A stretch of 64,000 bases of DNA from Microbacterium enclense (lineage in GTDB: Bacteria; Actinomycetota; Actinomycetes; Actinomycetales; Microbacteriaceae), in NCBI GenBank assembly GCA_038182865.1, contig CP116226.1:2976001-3040000 (forward strand), given 5' to 3'. The position numbers and the translations under genes are program-made. Under the pieces are notes generated by a model that did no database searches, was not told the DNA's origin, and saw nothing but the letters and a program-made list of their open reading frames with translations. Positions 32,536 to 41,261 of this stretch are shown here, in pieces. Numbering within the stretch: position 1 is the stretch's first letter; every line of letters starts with the position of its first letter.

Positions 32536-33945
32536 GTGACCACTTCATCCACACCGACGCCGCAGCCGACGGATGACCCCGAGTACGCCGCGAATCTGCG
32601 CCGCGCGACCCTCGCCTCGAGCATCGGCAGCGCGCTGGAGTACTTCGACTTCGCGCTCTACGGGCTGTCGACGGCGCTGATCTTCAATGTCCTGTTCTTC
32701 TCGCAGGACAACCCGGCCCTCGCCACCGTCGCGGCTTTCGCAACCTATGGCGTCGGCTTCCTCGCGCGCCCGTTCGGCGGACTCTTCTTCGGCGTCCTCG
32801 GCGACAAGCTCGGTCGCAAGTGGGTCCTCGTCATCACGATCCTGCTGATGGGCGGGGCGTCGACCGCGATCGGTCTGCTGCCCACGTATGAGGCGGTCGG
32901 CATCCTCGCGCCGATCCTGCTCGTGGTCATGCGCTTGCTGCAGGGCTTCGGCGCCGGTGCCGAGCAGGCCGGCGCGACGGTCCTCATGGCCGAGTACGCC
33001 CCCGTCAAGCGGCGCGGCTTCTTCTCCGCGCTGCCCTTCATCGGCATCCAGGCGGGCACGCTGCTCGCCGCCGTCGTGTTCAGCCTGATCTCCCTGCTGC
33101 CCGAGGAGCAGCTGCTCAGCTGGGGTTGGCGCGTGCCGTTCCTCGCGTCGTTCGTGCTCATCCTGCTCGCGCTGTTCATCCGCATGCGTCTGCGTGAGAC
33201 GCCCACCTTCATCGAGCTCGAGAAGAGCGAGCAGATCGCCGAGCGCCCGGTCCGCGACATCTTCACGCGGGGCCTGCCGGGCATCATCGTCGGCATCGGT
33301 CTGCGCATGGCCGAGAACGGCGGGTCGTACATGTTCAACACGCTCGCGCTGACGTTCTTCGTGGCCTCCGTGGGCGGCCAGGCCGACCGCAGTCTCCTCA
33401 CGTGGGGGGTCACGCTCGGTTCGCTCATCGGCATCTTCTCCGTGCCGCTGACCGGCGCGCTGTCCGACCGGATGGGGCGGCGCACCGTGTACCGCGCGGG
33501 TGCGCTGTTCATGCTCGTCTTCACGTTCCCGGCGTGGTGGCTCATCTCGCTCGGGAGCTATCCGATCACGATCGCCGTGATCGCGATCGGCATCGGCGTC
33601 GCCGTCAACTCCATGCTCGGACCCCAGTGCGCGATGCTCCCCGAGCTGTTCGGCAACCGTCACCGCTATCTCGGCGTGGCCATGGCTCGCGAGATCTCGG
33701 CCGTGCTGGCCGGTGGCCTGGCCGGTGTGCTCGGGGCGTACATCATCGCCGTGTCCGGGGCGAACTGGCTCCTGCTGGCGATCTACATGGGAACCCTGGC
33801 GCTCATCACCACCGCGTCGACCTTCCTCGTGCCCGAGACCGTGCGCCGCGACCTGACGCGCACCGACGACGCGATCAAGGTCTCGCGCGACGAGGCGGGC
33901 GAGGGCGTGGATGCCACGACCGTCACGGTCCGGACCATCCGATGA
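32536..33945 (+). CDS. MFS transporter, metabolite:H+ symporter (MHS) family
   Basis: A 469-aa, 12-helix transporter of the type that imports organic acids (KgtP, ShiA, ProP relatives). Recognisable parts are LASSIGSALEYFDFALYG (helix 1 with the Glu-Tyr-Phe-Asp signature), GVLGDKLGRKWVLVI (loop 2-3), RLLQGFGAGAEQAGA (helix 4), RLRETPTF in the centre, and GALSDRMGRRTVY (loop 8-9). GTG is preferred because AAGGAG lies 6 nt upstream; an ATG two codons earlier sits inside that site. It overlaps the FAH gene by 4 bp. The likely substrate is the acid handled by the neighbouring enzymes. Confidence 0.93.
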   Translation: MTTSSTPTPQPTDDPEYAANLRRATLASSIGSALEYFDFALYGLSTALIFNVLFFSQDNPALATVAAFATYGVGFLARPFGGLFFGVLGDKLGRKWVLVITILLMGGASTAIGLLPTYEAVGILAPILLVVMRLLQGFGAGAEQAGATVLMAEYAPVKRRGFFSALPFIGIQAGTLLAAVVFSLISLLPEEQLLSWGWRVPFLASFVLILLALFIRMRLRETPTFIELEKSEQIAERPVRDIFTRGLPGIIVGIGLRMAENGGSYMFNTLALTFFVASVGGQADRSLLTWGVTLGSLIGIFSVPLTGALSDRMGRRTVYRAGALFMLVFTFPAWWLISLGSYPITIAVIAIGIGVAVNSMLGPQCAMLPELFGNRHRYLGVAMAREISAVLAGGLAGVLGAYIIAVSGANWLLLAIYMGTLALITTASTFLVPETVRRDLTRTDDAIKVSRDEAGEGVDATTVTVRTIR

Positions 33946-34679
33946 CCCGCATCGCCCGCGTGCAGACGCCCCAGGGGACGCGCACCGTCCGTCTCGACGG
34001 TGGTGCCCTCATTCCGATCGACGACCCGTATGTCGCGTTCGCGCGCGGAACGGAGCCGGCGGATGCCGGTGGCGCGGTGCAGGGGACGCTCCTGGCGCCG
34101 TGCGTCCCCACGGTCGTCGTGGGGATCGCCCAGAACGGCCCCGGGCACCCGTCGCCCGTGCAGGCGTGGCTGAAGAGCCCGCGCACGGTCACCGGCCCCG
34201 ACCAGGCGGTGTCGCTCCGGCGCGACGCCGGGACGACGGTCGCCGAGGCGGAGGTGGCCGTCGTGATCGGGCGAGACACCATCGGACTGACCGCCGACAC
34301 GGCGCACGAGTACGTTCTCGGGATCACCGCGGTCAACGATCTGTCGAGCCCCGATCGGGCGGTGGCGGATCCGCGCAACTTCGAATCGAAGTCGGGGGCG
34401 GGGTACACCCCGCTCGGCCCGTGGATCGACACGTCGATCGACCTCGACGACGACGTGTCCCTGCGGTTGATCGTCGACGGGGAGACGGTGGCCGACACGT
34501 CGTCGGGGCGGTACCCGATGTCGATGCGCGCGTGCCTCGCCTACGTGACGAGGTGGACGACGCTGGGTCCGGGGGACGTGATCATGATGGGTGCGCCGTT
34601 CTCGGCATCCCCGATCCGTCCCGGAGTCACGGTCGAGGTCGCGGTGGGAGACCTGCGGTTGCGGACACCGACGCGCTGA
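33942..34679 (+). CDS. Fumarylacetoacetate hydrolase (FAH) family protein
   Basis: A 245-aa enzyme of the FAH superfamily, which cleaves C-C bonds of diketo acids or isomerises/hydrates keto acids. The catalytic-domain pattern is clear: WLKSPRTVTGPDQAV, the metal-binding EAEVAVVIGRD (conserved Glu), VLGITAVNDLSSPDR, FESKSGAGYTPLGPWI, and TLGPGDVIMMGAP. The FAH metal ligands Glu and Asp are retained. The substrate cannot be read from the sequence. It is translationally coupled to the transporter. A small gene on the other strand converges after 18 bp. Confidence 0.92.
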   Translation: MTRIARVQTPQGTRTVRLDGGALIPIDDPYVAFARGTEPADAGGAVQGTLLAPCVPTVVVGIAQNGPGHPSPVQAWLKSPRTVTGPDQAVSLRRDAGTTVAEAEVAVVIGRDTIGLTADTAHEYVLGITAVNDLSSPDRAVADPRNFESKSGAGYTPLGPWIDTSIDLDDDVSLRLIVDGETVADTSSGRYPMSMRACLAYVTRWTTLGPGDVIMMGAPFSASPIRPGVTVEVAVGDLRLRTPTR

Positions 34680-34697
34680 ACCGCCGCGACGGTGGGG

Positions 34698-34823
34698 TCA
34701 GTGCTTCTTGTAGTTCGCGTTGCGACCCATGGAGAAGAGGGCGCCGATCGCCCCGATGCCACCGACGAGGGCGATGCCGCCGATGACCCAGAGCACGACG
34801 TGGGAGAAGAAGCCGCTGTCCAT
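34698..34823 (-). CDS. Small single-pass membrane protein, 41 aa
   Basis: The product is one hydrophobic helix (HVVLWVIGGIALVGGIGAIG) with a short polar start and a basic tail NANYKKH, so the C-terminus is probably cytoplasmic. AAGGA lies 7 nt before the ATG on the minus strand. I do not recognise a family. It stands alone between the FAH gene and rplY, converging with the former. Its RBS and composition support translation. Confidence 0.65.
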   Translation of the reverse strand: MDSGFFSHVVLWVIGGIALVGGIGAIGALFSMGRNANYKKH

Positions 34824-34914
34824 GATGATCCTTCGGGTCGGTGGGCTTCCCATCCTACCGGGGAGCGCCGGAGCCCCTCGACGCGGGCGGGTCGTGGGGA
34901 AGCTCCTGCGCTGG

Positions 34915-35107
34915 TAGACTTCCGGTGAACTTCGGCGAGGGATGCGTCGTCGGCACCCAGCGGGTGCACGGGGCATCCGTGATCGACGCGGTGATGCAGG
35001 CTCCCGGCTTTCCTCACGCGCTCGCGTTCGAGTCGAATCCAGACCACATCGGTGCGGGCCGTGTCCCGCCCCCAAGCTGCGGGCCGCGCGCCCGCGAGGA
35101 GAAGAAC
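34915..35107 (+). promoter_or_regulatory. Promoter and long leader of rplY
   Basis: TAGACT (34915-34920) resembles a -10 box and would give an untranslated leader of about 180 nt before rplY. No convincing -35 is seen. The leader is long enough for a structured control element, but I cannot identify a known riboswitch or ribosomal-protein leader in it. GAGGAG lies before the ATG. Confidence 0.4.
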
Positions 35108-35734
35108 ATGTCGGAAGACAACAAGGTCGTCGCGGAGCTCCGCGAGAACTTCGGCAAGGGCTTCGCCCGACGCCTGCGCGCCGCGGGCAAGATCCCCGCC
35201 GTGATCTACGGCCACGGCACCGAGCCCCAGCACGTCGCGCTGCCCGGTCACCAGACCGCGCTGCTCATCCGTCGCGCCAACGCGCTGCTCGACCTCGACA
35301 TCGCAGGGAAGAGCCAGCTCGTCCTGGTCAAGGACGTGCAGAAGGACCCCGTGCGTCAGATCATCGAGCACATCGACCTCATCGTCGTGAAGAAGGGCGA
35401 GAAGGTCCAGGTCGACGTTCCCGTCGTCGTCGTCGGCGAGCCCTTCTCCGGCACCATCGCGATGCTCGACGCCACCTCGGTGTCGCTCGAGGTCGAGGCC
35501 ACGCACATCCCCCAGACCGTCGAGGTCGATGTCGAGGGCGCCGAGGACGGCACGCAGATCACCGCTGCCGACCTGAAGCTCCCCGCCGGCGCGAGCCTGG
35601 TCACCGAGCCCGAGACCCTCATCGTGGGCGTCTCCGTGCCGCTGGACACCCTCGCCGCCGAGGAAGAGATCGCCGAGGCCGACGCCGAGGTCGCCGAGGA
35701 GCAGTCCGAAGAGGCCGAGGCCGGCGACAACTGA
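35108..35734 (+). CDS. rplY: 50S ribosomal protein L25/general stress protein Ctc
   Basis: A 208-aa long-form L25 that binds 5S rRNA. The N-terminal L25 domain (residues 1-90) contains VVAELRENFGKGFARRLRAAGKIPAVIYGHG, and the TL5/CTC beta-domain follows (IDLIVVKKGEKVQVDVPVVV). The C-terminal ~35 residues are a strongly acidic Glu/Ala tail. In actinobacteria rplY lies next to pth, as here. A classic terminator follows. Confidence 0.97.
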   Translation: MSEDNKVVAELRENFGKGFARRLRAAGKIPAVIYGHGTEPQHVALPGHQTALLIRRANALLDLDIAGKSQLVLVKDVQKDPVRQIIEHIDLIVVKKGEKVQVDVPVVVVGEPFSGTIAMLDATSVSLEVEATHIPQTVEVDVEGAEDGTQITAADLKLPAGASLVTEPETLIVGVSVPLDTLAAEEEIAEADAEVAEEQSEEAEAGDN

Positions 35735-35763
35735 CACCGGACGGGCTGAGCACAGCCTGTCGA

Positions 35764-35799
35764 CGAGGGGGCGCGATCATCCGCGCCCCCTCGTTTTTT
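35764..35799 (+). terminator. Rho-independent terminator of rplY
   Basis: CGAGGGGGCGCG pairs perfectly with CGCGCCCCCTCG across a 6-nt loop and is followed by a run of six T. This is the clearest terminator in the window. Confidence 0.93.
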
Positions 35800-35840
35800 C
35801 TGAGCACGGGTCCGCGTCGGGATCCGAGAGGATGGATGCC

Positions 35841-36425
35841 ATGGCAGACACGTGGGTGATCGTCGGGCTCGGCAACCCGGGGCCGCGCTACGAGGCGACT
35901 CGGCACAACATCGGCCAGATGGTCGTCGACGAGCTCGCCTCACGCCGCCGCGAGGGCTTCCGCGCGCACAAGGCGAACGCGCGCGTCGCGGAGTCGTGGG
36001 TGCGGCCGGGCGGAGCGAAGCTCGTGCTCGCCAAGCCCAACAGCTTCATGAACGTCTCCGGGGGGCCGACGGCGGGCCTGGCCCGGTTCTATGGGGTGGA
36101 CCCTGAGCGCATCGTGGTCGTGCACGACGAACTCGACATCCCTTTCGACACCGTCAAGCTGAAGACCGGCGGCGGACACGGCGGGCACAACGGTGTGCGC
36201 GATGTCGCCAAGGCCCTCGGCACGGCGGACTTCCCGCGTGTGCGGGTGGGGATCGGCCGCCCCGTGGGACGCCAGGACCCGGCGGATTGGGTGCTCGATC
36301 CGTTCGGCGCGACCGAGCGTCAGACGCTTCCCATCCTGATCTCGGATGCCGCGGACGCGGTCGAGCTGCTCATCGAAGACGGGCTCGTCGCCGCCCAGCA
36401 GCGTTTTCACGCCCCGCGCACCTGA
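35841..36425 (+). CDS. pth: Peptidyl-tRNA hydrolase
   Basis: Pth releases peptides from dropped-off peptidyl-tRNAs. The 194-aa protein has VIVGLGNPGPRYEATRHNIGQMVVDEL (catalytic His and Asn region), AKPNSFMNVSGGP with the conserved Asn/Met, VVVHDELDIPF, and KTGGGHGGHNGVRDV with the conserved GGHNG. The ATG at 35841 is preferred over 35832 because GAGAGG lies about 9 nt upstream of it. It ends before a hairpin shared with the convergent membrane gene. Confidence 0.96.
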   Translation: MADTWVIVGLGNPGPRYEATRHNIGQMVVDELASRRREGFRAHKANARVAESWVRPGGAKLVLAKPNSFMNVSGGPTAGLARFYGVDPERIVVVHDELDIPFDTVKLKTGGGHGGHNGVRDVAKALGTADFPRVRVGIGRPVGRQDPADWVLDPFGATERQTLPILISDAADAVELLIEDGLVAAQQRFHAPRT

Positions 36426-36448
36426 GTCGTCGCACACCGCCGAGACCG

Positions 36449-36480
36449 CGACAGCCCCGACCGTTCGGCCGGGGCTGTCG
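36449..36480. terminator. Bidirectional hairpin between pth and a membrane gene
   Basis: CGACAGCCCCG pairs with CGGGGCTGTCG around a 10-nt loop that can itself form CCG-TT-CGG. It lies between two convergent genes. Confidence 0.7.
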
Positions 36481-36493
36481 TCGTGGAGAGGTG

Positions 36494-37018
36494 TCAGCCG
36501 ACGGTGTCGAGGTACGGGGCGGCCCCCGCGGTGGCGCCGATACCGAACACGATCGCGACCACGACGCCGCCGAGGACGGCGAGCACGATCGCCGTGATGC
36601 CCCATCCGCGCCCGCGGTTCTTCGCGGCGGCGATGATGCCCTGGATGAACGCCCACAGGCCGAGGACGCCGAAGACGAGGAAGCCGACGACCGACAGCAG
36701 ACCGGCCGCCGCCGCCGATTGCTGCTGGGCCGCGGTGAGCGTCGACGGGTCCAGCTGAGTGGTGGTGCCGTTCGTCGTGGCGTACTACACGAGCGCGCCA
36801 CTCTGCATACCGCCGATGAAGGCGATGATCGAGCCGATCACGATGGCCGCGAGAGCGATTACGAAGGCGATGAGGCCGAGACGGTTCGAGTTCTTCACCG
36901 GCGCGGCGGCCGGGGGCTGATATCCGGCGGGAGCGGGGTACCCCGATGAGGCGGCGGCATCGGCTCGCGTCGCGGGCGGAGGGTTGTACGGCTCGGGGGG
37001 CGGCGTGGTGTTGCTCAC
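36494..37018 (-). pseudogene. Membrane protein interrupted by one in-frame TAG
   Basis: The frame runs 174 sense positions from a GTG with AAGGAG upstream to a TGA, but codon 78 (36785-36787) is TAG. The part before it is a Pro/Ala-rich cytoplasmic region and one helix; the part after it is two more helices with GIIAAAKNRGRGWGI. That latter motif is repeated in the intact neighbour (37128-37595) as GIIATARNAGRPMGI, so the two halves clearly belong together and the gene is a paralogue of it. There is no start codon shortly after the TAG, so without readthrough the second half is not made. It may be a recent nonsense mutation, a sequencing error, or a recoded codon. Confidence 0.8.
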
Positions 37019-37127
37019 GGGTACTCCTTCGATCGTGGGACGGAACCGTCCCGTGGCCGCGAGTATAGGGACGTCGCGGCTTCTCTGTGAGGGAGCTGGA
37101 CGTTCGGGCGCAAACCCGGTAGCGCGC

Positions 37128-37595
37128 TCAGACCACGGTTCCGGCGGGACCCGCGACGGTTCCGGCTCCGGCGATCACCGCGATCCCCGCGAGCACCCCG
37201 AAGATGACCGGACCGAGGGCCGCGAGCACGATGGCCACGATGCCCATCGGGCGACCGGCGTTGCGCGCGGTGGCGATGATGCCGAGCACGAGTGCGGTGA
37301 TGCCGAGTACCGTGCCCGACCAGAAGGCGACTTCCACCACGAGGACGAGGTCGCGCACCGGGGAGAGCACGCGCAGGTCGATGTTCTGTCCACCCTGGGC
37401 GACGATGCCGGCCCCCGCACCTCGTCCCACGCGGAAGGCAGCGAAACCGGCCACCGCGGGGGCGAGGATTGCGGCGAGGATGCCGGACACGAGAGCGAAG
37501 GTGCCCAGCGGGCGTCGCTTCTTCGCCGGAGACGGCGGGGCCAGAAGCGTCCCGGCCGCGGGGGCGGCGTAGGGGGCGGCGAACGGCGAAGACAT
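37128..37595 (-). CDS. DUF4190-like small membrane protein
   Basis: A 155-aa protein with a Pro/Ala-rich cytoplasmic N-terminus, a helix (about 32-55), and two further helices (about 85-150) separated by ATARNAGRPMG. The pattern resembles DUF4190-type proteins of actinobacteria, whose role is unknown. It is the intact paralogue of the interrupted gene at 36494-37018, 109 bp downstream on the same strand. TAGAGT lies 6 nt before the ATG, so it is probably leaderless and divergent from mfd. Confidence 0.78.
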   Translation of the reverse strand: MSSPFAAPYAAPAAGTLLAPPSPAKKRRPLGTFALVSGILAAILAPAVAGFAAFRVGRGAGAGIVAQGGQNIDLRVLSPVRDLVLVVEVAFWSGTVLGITALVLGIIATARNAGRPMGIVAIVLAALGPVIFGVLAGIAVIAGAGTVAGPAGTVV

Positions 37596-37601
37596 ATCCG
37601 C

Positions 37602-37653
37602 ACTCTACGAGACCCGCGACGCCGAAGCCCGTGTCGGTGGCCCCGCGTACACT
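37602..37653. promoter_or_regulatory. Divergent leaderless promoters for the membrane gene and mfd
   Basis: On the minus strand TAGAGT (37602-37607) ends 6 nt before the membrane-protein ATG. On the plus strand TACACT (37648-37653) ends 7 nt before the mfd GTG. Neither gene has a Shine-Dalgarno sequence. Confidence 0.6.
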
Positions 37654-37660
37654 TTCCCGA

Positions 37661-40600
37661 GTGACAGTTCCCGGGATCGTGCGCGCCCTCGAGCAGGCTG
37701 AGTCGTATCGTGAGGCCGCCTCCGCGGCATCCGTCGATCTGTCTCTCTCCCTCGTCGACGGGCTCGATGCCCCTGTCATCGCGGGCCTCATCGAGCGTCG
37801 CCGTGCGGGCGGCGACCCCGGTGCCGTGCTGGTGATCGCCCCGACCGGTCGACGCGCCGAGTCGCTGGGGCCGGCTCTGGACGCCGTTCTCCCCGGAGCG
37901 CAGGTCCTGCACTTCCCCGCGTGGGAGACGCTCCCGCACGAGCGGTTGAGCCCGAGTCCCGAGACGGTCGGACGCCGCCTCGACGTGCTCCGCCGGATCG
38001 CGGCGTGGGACGGCGAGGCTCCGCTGGTGGTCACGGCGTCGGTTCGCAGCGCTCTGCAGCCGCTCGCCCCCGGCCTGGGCGACGTCACGCCCGTCGAGCT
38101 CACCGTGGGTGGCCGCGGGCACGAACTCGAGGTGGTGACCACTCGTCTCGTCGAGTTGGCGTATCACCGGGTCGACATGGTGTCGCGTCGGGGAGAGTTC
38201 GCCGTGCGCGGCGGCATCCTCGATGTCTTCCCACCGGTGGCCGATCACCCGTACCGTGTCGAGTTCTTCGGCGACGAAGTCGACCAGATCCGCGCGTTCT
38301 CGGTCGCCGACCAGCGTTCGCTGCCGGGAGAGGTCGGCTCCGTCACGCTCGTCCCCAGCCGGGAGCTGCTGCTGACCCCCGAGGTGCGCGCGCGCGCAGC
38401 CGAACTGCGCGACGACTACCCCGGACTCCGGCAGCTGCTGGAGAAGATGGCGGAGGGAATCCCCGCCGAGGGGATGGAGTCGCTCATCCCCGTGCTCGTC
38501 GACGATCTCATCACCCTCGTCGACTATCTGCCGGGGGGCAGCGCCGTCTCGCTCGTCGATCCGGAGCGCTCGCTCGCACGCGCGACCACGCTGGGCGACA
38601 CCAACCGCGAGTTCCTCGAAGCCGCGTGGTCGGCCGCCACCGCCGGCGCCGACACCCCGGTCGACCTCGAGTCGGGCGACTTCGTCACCCTCCACGACCT
38701 GCACGAGAAGGCCAGCGGCCGCGGAGGAGTGTGGTGGCAGCTCAGCGCCTTCGACTCTGGAGCGGCGGATGCCGAGGACGAGGGGCTCGTCATCGGCGAC
38801 GACTCCGCGCACCGCGTCAAGGCCGACCCCGTCCCGTCGTTCCAGGGCAACGTCGACGGCGCCACCGCGCACGTGGGGCAGTTGCTCGCCGACGGCTGGT
38901 CGGTGGTCGTCACGGCATCCGGTCCCGGTCTCGTCGACCGCGCGAGAGACGTCCTCGCCGAGCGCGGGATCGCGGCGCGGCGCGTCGACGACGTGCGCAC
39001 GCCGCCCGAGCCGGGCGTCGCCCACGTCGTCTGCGCCCCGCTCGAGCGCGGTTTCGAGCTGACCGAGGCGCGCTTCGCCGTCATCACCGAGACCGAGTTC
39101 TACGGGCGCTCCGTCGGCAGTGACACCCGAGGTGTGAAGAAGCTCGCCTCGCGTCGGCGCAACGTCGTCGATCCGCTGCAGCTGAAGCCGGGCGACGTCG
39201 TCGTCCACGCCACGCACGGCATCGGCAAGTTCATCGAGCTCACGCAGCGCGAGGTGTCCAGCGGCGGGCGCAACGCCGTGAAGACGACGAAGGAGTACCT
39301 CGTCCTCGAGTACGCGCCCGCCAAGCGCGGCTACCCGGGCGACAAGCTCTTCGTCCCCACCGACCAGCTCGATCTGCTGTCGAAGTACGTCGGTGGAGAG
39401 GCCCCGACCCTGTCGAAGATGGGCGGGAGCGACTGGGCGGCCGCGAAGGGGCGCGCGCGCAAGGCCGTCCGCGACATCGCGGTCGAGCTGGTGAAGCTGT
39501 ATTCGGCGCGCATGGCATCCAAGGGATACGCCTTCGGCCCCGACACCCCGTGGCAGCGCGAGCTCGAAGAGGCCTTTCCGTTCGCCGAGACGCAGGATCA
39601 GCTGCAGACGATCGACGAGATCAAGGCCGACATGGAGAAGCCGATCCCGATGGACCGACTGCTGTCGGGCGACGTGGGCTTCGGCAAGACCGAGGTCGCC
39701 GTGCGCGCCGCCTTCAAGGCGATCCAGGACGGCAAGCAGGTCGCGATGCTCGTGCCTACGACATTGCTCGTCAAGCAGCACCTCGAGACGTTCGCCGAGC
39801 GCTTCGCGGGCTTCCCCGTGACGGTGCGCCCGCTCTCGCGCTTCCAGACCGACAAAGAGGCGAAGGCGACGCTCGCGGGCCTCACCGACGGCACCGTCGA
39901 CATGGTCATCGGGACGCACCGCATCCTGACCGAGAAAGTCGTCTTCAAAGACCTCGGGCTCATGATCATCGACGAGGAACAGCGTTTCGGTGTCGAGCAC
40001 AAGGACCAGCTGAAGAAGCTCAAGACGAACGTCGACATCCTCGCCATGAGCGCGACGCCCATTCCGCGCACGCTCGAGATGGCGGTCACCGGTATCCGCG
40101 AGATGTCGACACTGGCCACGCCGCCCGAGGACCGGCATCCGATCCTCAGCTACGTCGGCCCGCGCAACGACAAGCAGATCGCCGCGGCGATCCGCCGTGA
40201 GCTGTTGCGCGAGGGCCAGATCTTCTACGTGCACAACCGGGTGTCGTCGATCCAGCGCGTCGCCGCCCACCTCGCCGAGCTCGTCCCCGAGGCGCGCATC
40301 GTCGTCGCGCACGGACAGATGGGCGAGCACGCTCTCGAGCAGGTCGTCGACGACTTCTGGGAGCGCCGCGCCGACGTGCTCGTGTCGACGACGATCATCG
40401 AGACCGGCCTCGACATCTCCAACGCCAACACGATCATCATCGACCGCGCCGACAAGTACGGCCTGTCGCAGCTGCACCAGCTCCGCGGGCGCGTGGGGCG
40501 CGGACGCGACCGCGCGTACGCGTACTTCCTGTACGACGAGATGAAGCCGCTGTCGGAGACCGCAGCCGACCGCCTCGAGACGATCGCCGTCAACAACGAC

Positions 40601-41248
40601 CTCGGCTCCGGCATGCAGGTCGCGCTGAAAGACCTCGAACTCCGCGGCGCGGGCAACCTCCTCGGCGCCGAACAGGCCGGCCACATCGCCGGCGTGGGCT
40701 TCGACCTGTATCTGCGCATGATCGGTGAGGCCGTATCGACGTTCCGCGGCGAAGACGTCGACGGTCCCACCGAGCTGCGCCTCGAGCTGCCGGTCGATGC
40801 CCGCCTGCCCGATTTCTATATCGACAGTGAGCGACTGCGCCTCGAGGCGTACCAGAAGCTGTCGGCCGCGGCATCCGCCACGGCCCGGGACGACGCGATC
40901 GACCTCATCGTCGAAGAGCTCCGAGACCGCTACGGCGAGCCGCCCGCCGAGGTGGAGGGGCTCATCGCCGTCGCGCGTCTTCGGCGCCGTGCTGCCCAGG
41001 CCGGGTTGGCCGACGTCGTCGCGATGGGCTCGAACCTCCGGATCGCCCCCGCGAACCTCCCCGATTCGATGCGGGTGCGCCTGCAACGCCTTTATCCGAA
41101 GGCGAAGCTCGTCGCGAGCGGAGACGCCATGGTGGTGCCTCTCCCGCAGGATGCCGACGACGCGAACCTCATCGCGTGGGTGCGTCAGCTGCTCGACGCG
41201 CTGTGGCCGCTGCCGGTCGAGAAGACAGCTGAGACCGCGTCGGCGTGA
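37661..41248 (+). CDS. mfd: Transcription-repair coupling factor Mfd
   Basis: Mfd displaces RNA polymerase stalled at DNA lesions and recruits UvrA. The 1195-aa protein has the full domain order: the UvrB-like N-terminal region (FPAWETLPHERLSPSPETVGRRL), the RNA-polymerase-interacting CarD-like domain (KPGDVVVHATHGIGKFIEL), and the superfamily 2 translocase with Walker A GDVGFGKTEVA, DEEQRFG, MSATPIPRTLEMA and the GRVGR motif in QLRGRVGRGRDRAYA. The TRCF C-terminal domain ends near residue 1150. A GTG start with a TACACT box 7 nt upstream was chosen. It continues the conserved rplY-pth-mfd order. Confidence 0.97.
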   Translation: MTVPGIVRALEQAESYREAASAASVDLSLSLVDGLDAPVIAGLIERRRAGGDPGAVLVIAPTGRRAESLGPALDAVLPGAQVLHFPAWETLPHERLSPSPETVGRRLDVLRRIAAWDGEAPLVVTASVRSALQPLAPGLGDVTPVELTVGGRGHELEVVTTRLVELAYHRVDMVSRRGEFAVRGGILDVFPPVADHPYRVEFFGDEVDQIRAFSVADQRSLPGEVGSVTLVPSRELLLTPEVRARAAELRDDYPGLRQLLEKMAEGIPAEGMESLIPVLVDDLITLVDYLPGGSAVSLVDPERSLARATTLGDTNREFLEAAWSAATAGADTPVDLESGDFVTLHDLHEKASGRGGVWWQLSAFDSGAADAEDEGLVIGDDSAHRVKADPVPSFQGNVDGATAHVGQLLADGWSVVVTASGPGLVDRARDVLAERGIAARRVDDVRTPPEPGVAHVVCAPLERGFELTEARFAVITETEFYGRSVGSDTRGVKKLASRRRNVVDPLQLKPGDVVVHATHGIGKFIELTQREVSSGGRNAVKTTKEYLVLEYAPAKRGYPGDKLFVPTDQLDLLSKYVGGEAPTLSKMGGSDWAAAKGRARKAVRDIAVELVKLYSARMASKGYAFGPDTPWQRELEEAFPFAETQDQLQTIDEIKADMEKPIPMDRLLSGDVGFGKTEVAVRAAFKAIQDGKQVAMLVPTTLLVKQHLETFAERFAGFPVTVRPLSRFQTDKEAKATLAGLTDGTVDMVIGTHRILTEKVVFKDLGLMIIDEEQRFGVEHKDQLKKLKTNVDILAMSATPIPRTLEMAVTGIREMSTLATPPEDRHPILSYVGPRNDKQIAAAIRRELLREGQIFYVHNRVSSIQRVAAHLAELVPEARIVVAHGQMGEHALEQVVDDFWERRADVLVSTTIIETGLDISNANTIIIDRADKYGLSQLHQLRGRVGRGRDRAYAYFLYDEMKPLSETAADRLETIAVNNDLGSGMQVALKDLELRGAGNLLGAEQAGHIAGVGFDLYLRMIGEAVSTFRGEDVDGPTELRLELPVDARLPDFYIDSERLRLEAYQKLSAAASATARDDAIDLIVEELRDRYGEPPAEVEGLIAVARLRRRAAQAGLADVVAMGSNLRIAPANLPDSMRVRLQRLYPKAKLVASGDAMVVPLPQDADDANLIAWVRQLLDALWPLPVEKTAETASA

Positions 41249-41261
41249 GGGGAGGAATGTC

